NCBI GenBank assembly: GCA_965368785.1
Contig: CBDUOG010000039.1
Coordinates: forward strand, 1-18,906
Source of the DNA: Silanimonas sp965368785
Lineage (GTDB): Bacteria > Pseudomonadota > Gammaproteobacteria > Xanthomonadales > Xanthomonadaceae
DNA length: 18,906 nt
Direction of reading: 5' to 3'
The notes beneath the pieces are model-generated. The model had not been told where the DNA came from and made no database searches. It saw nothing but the letters and a program-made list of their open reading frames with translations. Shown here piece after piece: positions 14,284-18,906 of this stretch. The translations under genes and the position numbers were made by a program. The stretch's first letter is position 1. Every line of letters begins with the position of its first letter.

Positions 14284-15081
14284 CTACAGTATTTCAAAAG
14301 CGTCAGCATCTTGGTGCGCCGGAAACTTCTCGCGAAACGCATCCAGGCCCGATCGCGAAAAACTTGCGTGCACCAATTGCTCCTGAGTCCCGCAATCCAC
14401 AATCGCATCGCCCAACCAATCCAGTGCCGCGGAGTCTCCGGCGTACTGCAGACCGTTGCCATCGGTGCCGACGCGGTTAACTCCGACCACACACGCGACG
14501 TTTTCCATTGCGCGCGCGCGCAGCAAGGTACGCCACGCGTTACGCCGCGGGCTTGGCCAGTTGGCAACAAAAATTAGCAGGTCATAATCAAGCTGGTCTT
14601 TAAGCAGATGACTGAATCGGTTGCGTGAGTACACCGGGAACCGCAGGTCGTAACAGACCATCGGACAGATTCGCCAACCACGCCATTCGACTACCAGCTT
14701 CTCTTTTCCCGCCGAGTAAACCTTGTGTTCGTTCGCCATGCGGAATAGGTGTCGCTTGTCGTAGTGCTGCACTTGCCCGTCGGGCTGCACCCACAACATG
14801 CGATTGAATACTTTATCGCCGTCGCGTAATTGAATGCTGCCGCACACCACCGAATCGGCGCCGCGCGCCTGTTCGCGCATCCAATCAATGGTGATTCCCT
14901 GCATGGTTTCAGCCGAACCCAGAGCATCATTGCTAAAGCCACTGGTGAAAGTTTCCGGCAGCACAATCACATCGGTTTTGCCACGTAATCCGGCAATCAT
15001 CTGCCCGTAATAGGCACGGTTTCCGTCGGGATCATGCCAGCGTGTTTCACCTTGTGCCAAGCTGACGCGCAAATCACTCAT
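14284..15081 (-). CDS. yafV: Carbon-nitrogen hydrolase, omega-amidase type (YafV/Nit2)
   Basis: A 265-residue nitrilase-superfamily amidase. Omega-amidases hydrolyse the terminal amide of 2-oxoglutaramate or 2-oxosuccinamate to the dicarboxylic keto acid and ammonia. The catalytic triad is visible: Glu43 in LPETFTSGF, Lys109 in YDKRHLF and Cys143 in VCYDLRFP. Further family motifs are KVFNRMLWV, FVANWPSPRRNAWRTLLRARAMEN and GVNRVGTDGNG...GDS. There is no signal peptide, so it is cytoplasmic. The ATG at 15081 overlaps the stop of the upstream aminotransferase as ATGA, so the two are translationally coupled. That context strongly favours the omega-amidase role over other nitrilase activities: the transaminase would generate 2-oxoglutaramate from glutamine, and this enzyme would remove it. 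The match in layout to E. coli YafV is close; substrate preference is inferred. Confidence 0.92.
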   Translation of the reverse strand: MSDLRVSLAQGETRWHDPDGNRAYYGQMIAGLRGKTDVIVLPETFTSGFSNDALGSAETMQGITIDWMREQARGADSVVCGSIQLRDGDKVFNRMLWVQPDGQVQHYDKRHLFRMANEHKVYSAGKEKLVVEWRGWRICPMVCYDLRFPVYSRNRFSHLLKDQLDYDLLIFVANWPSPRRNAWRTLLRARAMENVACVVGVNRVGTDGNGLQYAGDSAALDWLGDAIVDCGTQEQLVHASFSRSGLDAFREKFPAHQDADAFEIL

Positions 15082-16226
15082 ACCTGCACCAGGCGTTTAA
15101 TCGCGGCGTCTAAGGTGTCCTGATTCTTTGCAAAACACAGGCGCGCTAAGCGCTGGCCCTTAGGCGGCGTTTGATAAAACGGCGACAGCGGGATGGCCGT
15201 GACGCCCTTTTCAATGGTCAGCCAGTTACAGAACTCCAGATCATTTAAATCGCTGACCGCTGAATAATCGACAAGCTGAAAATAACCGCCCGGCACCGCT
15301 AAAGCCTTAAACCGGGTCTGCGCCAATTGCCGGGCGAATCCATCGCGTTTTTCTTGATAAAACGCGCCCAACTGCTGGTAATGCTCGGGGTGATTTTCAA
15401 TCATTTCAGCAAAGGCAAATTGGGCCGGCCCGAAGGTACAAAAACTGTTGTACTGATGCACTTTTCTAAACTCTACCGACAGCGCCGCCGGCGCAATGCA
15501 GTAGCCGAGCTTCCAGCCGGTGCAATGGTAGGTCTTGCCAAAACTGGATACCACGAAACTGCGTGCAGCTAATTCCGGGTGACGCAGAACGCTCTCATGC
15601 CGGCGTCCGTCGAACACAATGTGCTCATAGACTTCGTCAGACAAAATCAGAATATTCGTGTCGCGTACGATCTCGGCCAGCGTGTTCATATCCTCAGCAC
15701 TCATCATCGCGCCTGAAGGATTGTGCGGAGAGTTAATCATAATCAGACGCGTTTTCCTGCTGATTGCCGAACGCACCCGATCCCAATCGATGGAGAAATC
15801 TTTGTCATTCAACGGCAGATGCACCGCCACGCCACCCGCGAGATCAATCGCCGGCTCGTAGCAGTCGTAACACGGATCAAACACGATCACTTCGTCGCCA
15901 GCGCTGACCACGGCAAGCACCGCATCAAGGATTGCTTCGCTGGCGCCGGATGTCACGGTTATTTCGGTATCGGCATTGGGTTCGAAGCCATAACACGCTG
16001 CGGTCTTTTTAGCGATTGCCTGGCGCAATACCGGCACCCCGGTCATTGGTGAGTACTGATTCTTGCCACTGCACATGGCCGCGTTCAGCGCCTCAACCAG
16101 CGGCAGCGGCACTTCGAAATCTGGAAAGCCCTGCCCCAAATTGATCGCCCGGTGTTCCATCGCCAACTGCGACATCACGGTGAATATCGTGGTGCCGACT
16201 TTGGGTAACTTGGAGTTCAGTTGCAT
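15078..16226 (-). CDS. ybdL: PLP-dependent aminotransferase, YbdL/MtnE type (methionine or glutamine transaminase)
   Basis: A 382-residue class I aminotransferase closely following E. coli YbdL, a methionine-preferring transaminase, and related to glutamine transaminase K. It begins SKLPKVGTTIFTVMSQLA and continues INLGQGFPDFEVP, NQYSPMTGVPVLRQAI and VTSGASEAI. The cofactor pocket is shown by NSPHNPSG, SDEVYEHIVFDG and the PLP-binding Lys231 in SSFGKTYHCTGWKLGYC. The substrate-binding Arg lies in LARLCFAK near the C-terminus. A likely role is reamination of 4-methylthio-2-oxobutanoate in methionine salvage, using glutamine, with the overlapping omega-amidase making the reaction irreversible. 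ATG 16226 is chosen because GGAAG lies four bases upstream and it matches the family start. ATG 16253, nine codons earlier, is possible but has a weaker site. Confidence 0.92.
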   Translation of the reverse strand: MQLNSKLPKVGTTIFTVMSQLAMEHRAINLGQGFPDFEVPLPLVEALNAAMCSGKNQYSPMTGVPVLRQAIAKKTAACYGFEPNADTEITVTSGASEAILDAVLAVVSAGDEVIVFDPCYDCYEPAIDLAGGVAVHLPLNDKDFSIDWDRVRSAISRKTRLIMINSPHNPSGAMMSAEDMNTLAEIVRDTNILILSDEVYEHIVFDGRRHESVLRHPELAARSFVVSSFGKTYHCTGWKLGYCIAPAALSVEFRKVHQYNSFCTFGPAQFAFAEMIENHPEHYQQLGAFYQEKRDGFARQLAQTRFKALAVPGGYFQLVDYSAVSDLNDLEFCNWLTIEKGVTAIPLSPFYQTPPKGQRLARLCFAKNQDTLDAAIKRLVQV

Positions 16227-16283
16227 TGGGCTTCCGATATCGTGCGTGAGCATCCGATTCTAAACCGGATGAGGGTGAATACA

Positions 16284-16307
16284 AGTGCGGCCCCGAAGGG
16301 CCGCATG
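16284..16307 (-). terminator. UUCG-capped hairpin after the subtilase gene
   Basis: Read leftward, TGCGGCCC (16305-16298) and GGGCCGCA (16293-16286) form an eight-base perfect stem closed by a TTCG tetraloop in a C(UUCG)G context, one of the most stable RNA loops. The sequence after it, CTTGTATTC, is only partly T-rich, so termination may be incomplete. It lies about 30 bases past the subtilase stop and 60 upstream of the aminotransferase start. Confidence 0.6.
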
Positions 16308-16333
16308 AATTACGTCTTAGACCAGTTCGCTTT

Positions 16334-18906
16334 TTAGGGACAAGCCTGCAAGCTCGTCAAATTAGTCACCGCACGATTCTGCACAAAACTGCCAGGCACA
16401 CCATTGGTCCAGGTCACGTTAACGCCCATCGTGTCGAACTGATTGCTGCCGTTAAATGTTCGGGTCAGCGTGCCGACATTCTGCGGGCTGTTGGTAATCG
16501 GATCTACCCAAGTTCCCAGTGGTCCGAAGCCGGTGAGCTGATACGCCGGGTGGGTTGTACCGCTATTAAAAGGAGAAGGTTGCGCAGTGATCCAGCGTGG
16601 CCGGCCCTGCCCGTCATAGGCATAAGCCGCGTAGAACTCACTGCCGGGGTATAACTGAGCACTAAAGCCATAACCGGATAGCGAAGGCGAATACCAATGG
16701 CCATTCGTCGCGTATCCCGATGGGCAACCAAAGCCAACGTTCAAGCGCTGCATAGTTTCCGAACCGGTTTCGCCATCGATGTTATAGGTAAACACCAGAT
16801 TATCGGCGTCGACTTCGGTCACGTTGATGCTACCGATAATCGTCAACACATTACTGGAACCATTCCACGCCGCACGCGCAATAGGCGATGACCAGCTGCC
16901 ACGATCCGGCGATGGATCGGCTGCTTGCGCGTAATACCAGGTGGGCGTGCCGTCCTGCAGATACGCATACCAAATCAATACACGCTGGCCGCCGACCCGG
17001 TCATAGAAAATTCCGTGGCCTGAGCGCGTCGGATTATAGAAGTGTCCGGATGCTTGCAGCGGTGCGGCGCTGACACTGTTAATCGTTGCAGTGACCGTCA
17101 CGTCGCCCTGTGATGCATCGGCATTAACAGGAGCCACGTACCAACGGCCTGCAGAAAGCTGAGCGCCGCTTAGCGAGATGGTTTCATTTCCACTGGCGGT
17201 AACCGCACGACGTTCGGCCATTCCGGATGATACCGGCGCAGCGCCAACAAGCGCTGCATCGCTAAACGCTACTGGTTCAACAAACAGATTCGCATTGATG
17301 CTGCTGCTTGTAGTGAACGTAACTGAAGTGGCATAAGCCGGCACATCAAAGAACAATCCGTCATGTCGCTCAGCGGCCGCTAACGTGACCGTGTGCGACG
17401 TTGCATTATGCAGTGCACGACGCGCGAACCCGCTAGCGCGTGTCAGTCGAACGGGAATATAGCCCATCGGTTGGCTACTACCGGGTGCCGCGTAGAACAT
17501 CACCGCACCACGGCGTTCCTGACCGAACACGAAGGTCGGATCATTCCATGCGAATCGAACCGGGATACTCACGCCGTTGGTAGTCATGCCCGGTCCGGTC
17601 GCTGTATAGCGACCACTGCTGGCCGGGGTCATTTCGACAACGCTATGGGTGACCGTGGCCGATGTCGCCAGCCCGGTATTACGAATCATCGCCCAATAGC
17701 TACGCGCGCCGCCTGATCCAGGATGCAAGGTTTCAAACGTACACGTACCACCGTTCCCGGTACTACATATTTCATTGCGCGAACCTGGTGATCGACTTCC
17801 GAAATACATGGTCATCGAGCCACTGCCACTAAAGCTAACTTCAATCCGGCTCTTGGTTGGCAAGCCGCTGACGGGTTGCGGCACGGTGATGGTTTGCACA
17901 ACGACTTCGCTGCTGGTGTTATCCCAAACATCGCCATCGGAGTCCTGCGGCACTGAGGCAAAAACGTTAGTCGTCGGCGCAACAAACTCGGTCGCGGCAA
18001 ATCGTGCGTTCGGCATGGCCAGCAATCCACTCTGGGTCAGGTCACGATAGTCGCGATCCAGGTCAACGTAGGACACGGCGCTCTGGAAAACACCGGGATT
18101 GACATACAAAGCGACCGGTAAGCGCGTATCGGGACGTCCGTCACCGGTGGTCCGGCGCAGCGTGACATCGCCATACACCCATTGCCCATAAAGCGCCGGA
18201 TCGGTAACCGAAAAATTGAATCCGATGCTTTGTGTTGCGCCGTTGCCGATGGCAAAACTCGGCACCGTTGCCACACCCGATACCCCCGCCGGCAATGCAA
18301 AATCTACCGTGTAATTTCCGCCACCGGCCATATCGGTAAAGCTGCGAGTCAAAGTCGAACAAGTCGGCGCGCAGGCTTCGTGGATCAATGCCGGCAAATT
18401 CATGCCGCGTGGATTGAACTGGCCATTGGCAAAGCCCGTGGCATCAATATTCAAGAATAAAGCGGCACGCGCTGCACGGGCCACATTTAAACGCCCACTG
18501 CCGCCCTCAAATGGATTAGCGGGCGTCGCGTTGTCCTCAATCTTTACGACTTTATCGGTCGTTGTCAGCAAGGCCGAAATAATCCGGCTGCTGTTCCAAC
18601 TCGGATTACTACCTTTAACCAGTGCAGCTGCGCCCGCGACATGCGGCGCGGCCATCGAGGTGCCGGTGAGAATGGCGTAAGAGTTACTGTCATGCGCAGC
18701 AGCAAAAATATTGGTACCGGGCGCGGCAATTTCCGGTTTCAAGGTGCCATTCGGAATTACCGGTCCACGCGCACTCGATACGTTCAATGCATCGGCTTGC
18801 GATGCGGCTGGCACAAATGCGGCAGCTTCAATGCGGCCGCTATGACCGGTACCGGTCGCCATCCAGTTCAGCAACAACTGACCATCGGCATAGCTTAAAT
18901 GAGTCG
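16334..18906 (-). CDS. Secreted subtilisin-like serine protease (S8), 5' end cut by window
   Basis: This is the C-terminal 857 or so codons of a large extracellular protease. The frame stays open to the right edge, reading THLSYADGQLL before the first plausible internal start, so the true start, the signal peptide and the Asp and His of the triad lie outside the window. The catalytic Ser is in GTSMAAPHVAGAAALV (Ser codon 18658-18656), preceded by LKPEIAAPGTNI, typical of subtilases. A beta-rich region follows that resembles the Fn3-like domain of large subtilases (RGMNLPALI...GDVTLRRTTG). Next comes a segment beginning DSDGDVWDNTSSE. The end of the protein is two tandem aromatic-rich modules of about 110-125 residues, each closing in CP (see the repeat entry). 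Cysteine pairs such as EACAPTC and ICSTGNGGTC suggest disulfides. No cell-wall anchor or sorting tail is evident. The gene ends with a UUCG hairpin. Confidence 0.92.
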   Translation of the reverse strand, partial: THLSYADGQLLLNWMATGTGHSGRIEAAAFVPAASQADALNVSSARGPVIPNGTLKPEIAAPGTNIFAAAHDSNSYAILTGTSMAAPHVAGAAALVKGSNPSWNSSRIISALLTTTDKVVKIEDNATPANPFEGGSGRLNVARAARAALFLNIDATGFANGQFNPRGMNLPALIHEACAPTCSTLTRSFTDMAGGGNYTVDFALPAGVSGVATVPSFAIGNGATQSIGFNFSVTDPALYGQWVYGDVTLRRTTGDGRPDTRLPVALYVNPGVFQSAVSYVDLDRDYRDLTQSGLLAMPNARFAATEFVAPTTNVFASVPQDSDGDVWDNTSSEVVVQTITVPQPVSGLPTKSRIEVSFSGSGSMTMYFGSRSPGSRNEICSTGNGGTCTFETLHPGSGGARSYWAMIRNTGLATSATVTHSVVEMTPASSGRYTATGPGMTTNGVSIPVRFAWNDPTFVFGQERRGAVMFYAAPGSSQPMGYIPVRLTRASGFARRALHNATSHTVTLAAAERHDGLFFDVPAYATSVTFTTSSSINANLFVEPVAFSDAALVGAAPVSSGMAERRAVTASGNETISLSGAQLSAGRWYVAPVNADASQGDVTVTATINSVSAAPLQASGHFYNPTRSGHGIFYDRVGGQRVLIWYAYLQDGTPTWYYAQAADPSPDRGSWSSPIARAAWNGSSNVLTIIGSINVTEVDADNLVFTYNIDGETGSETMQRLNVGFGCPSGYATNGHWYSPSLSGYGFSAQLYPGSEFYAAYAYDGQGRPRWITAQPSPFNSGTTHPAYQLTGFGPLGTWVDPITNSPQNVGTLTRTFNGSNQFDTMGVNVTWTNGVPGSFVQNRAVTNLTSLQACP
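16337..17050 (-). repeat. Two tandem aromatic-rich modules at the subtilase C-terminus
   Basis: Module 1 (about 17050-16720) begins SGHFYNPTRSGHGIFYD and contains WYAYLQDGTPTWYYAQA; it ends in FGCP. Module 2 (about 16705-16337) begins NGHWYSPSLSGYGFSAQ and contains AAYAYDGQGRPRWITAQ; it ends in QACP. The shared pattern is GH(F/W)Y(N/S)P-x2-SG-x-G, then YAY-x2-(D/G)G-x-P-x-W, then a beta-rich tail closed by Cys-Pro. The similarity is at protein level only. I recall related motifs in secreted gammaproteobacterial proteins but know no domain name. A role in substrate binding or outer-surface attachment is a guess. Confidence 0.7.

Noticed and set aside
13689..14570. Long leftward open frame (293 codons) across the rluB tail and the amidase 3' end
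   Set aside because: It arises from the GC-rich Arg/Gly/Pro repeats of rluB read antisense, runs through a strong terminator hairpin and resembles no protein family.
18877..18877. TTG at 18877 as the start of the subtilase
   Set aside because: The frame is open to the window edge with subtilase-like sequence before it, and the catalytic Asp and His must lie further upstream. The gene is truncated by the window, not started here.
1..18906. Defence island, prophage, CRISPR or biosynthetic cluster
   Set aside because: I looked for spaced direct repeats, integrases, transposases, toxin-antitoxin pairs and biosynthetic enzymes on both strands and saw none; the genes are housekeeping-type with even composition.

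Overview
The window looks like an ordinary, densely packed stretch of gammaproteobacterial chromosome. It is moderately GC-rich by eye. The order yciO-scpA-scpB-rluB, the arginine/glycine/proline-rich tail on RluB and the style of the secreted subtilase recall Xanthomonadales or related lineages, but that placement is inference from gene content. I see no rRNA, tRNA, CRISPR array, insertion sequence, phage gene or plasmid gene. No gap between genes exceeds 300 bases; the largest is 816-1047.

Layout, left to right. A leftward pair encodes a truncated glutathione peroxidase and the SlyD-type prolyl isomerase (1-815), with an intrinsic terminator in the short gap between them. A rightward lipoprotein M3 peptidase (Dcp-like, 1048-3204) ends in a strong terminator and is followed by a small conserved-looking protein of unknown function (3327-3581). 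Next comes a leftward block: the ABC-F ATPase Uup, an 11-helix DUF4153-like membrane protein with a cysteine-rich C-terminal domain, and the pseudokinase-fold AMPylase SelO. The last two genes overlap. Diverging from uup is a membrane-tail-anchored Ser/Thr kinase (9181-10122), followed by yciO, scpA, scpB and rluB, which look like one transcription unit ending in a bidirectional terminator at 14236-14266. The last leftward block holds the 3' part of a secreted subtilisin-like protease (truncated by the window edge), then a YbdL/MtnE-type aminotransferase and a Nit2/YafV-type omega-amidase whose genes share an ATGA overlap.

How the genes work together. Gpx, SlyD and SelO all relate to redox or protein homeostasis. 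ScpA and ScpB form the non-SMC part of the condensin complex. RluB modifies 23S rRNA, and Uup acts at the ribosome. The aminotransferase and omega-amidase form a recognisable two-step pathway: transamination with glutamine, then irreversible hydrolysis of the 2-oxoglutaramate produced.

I did not find a convincing new multi-gene system. The points most worth a second look are the duplicated aromatic-rich C-terminal module of the subtilase, the repeat tail of RluB, the tail-anchored kinase with no sensor domain, and the cysteine-rich domain of the DUF4153-like protein.
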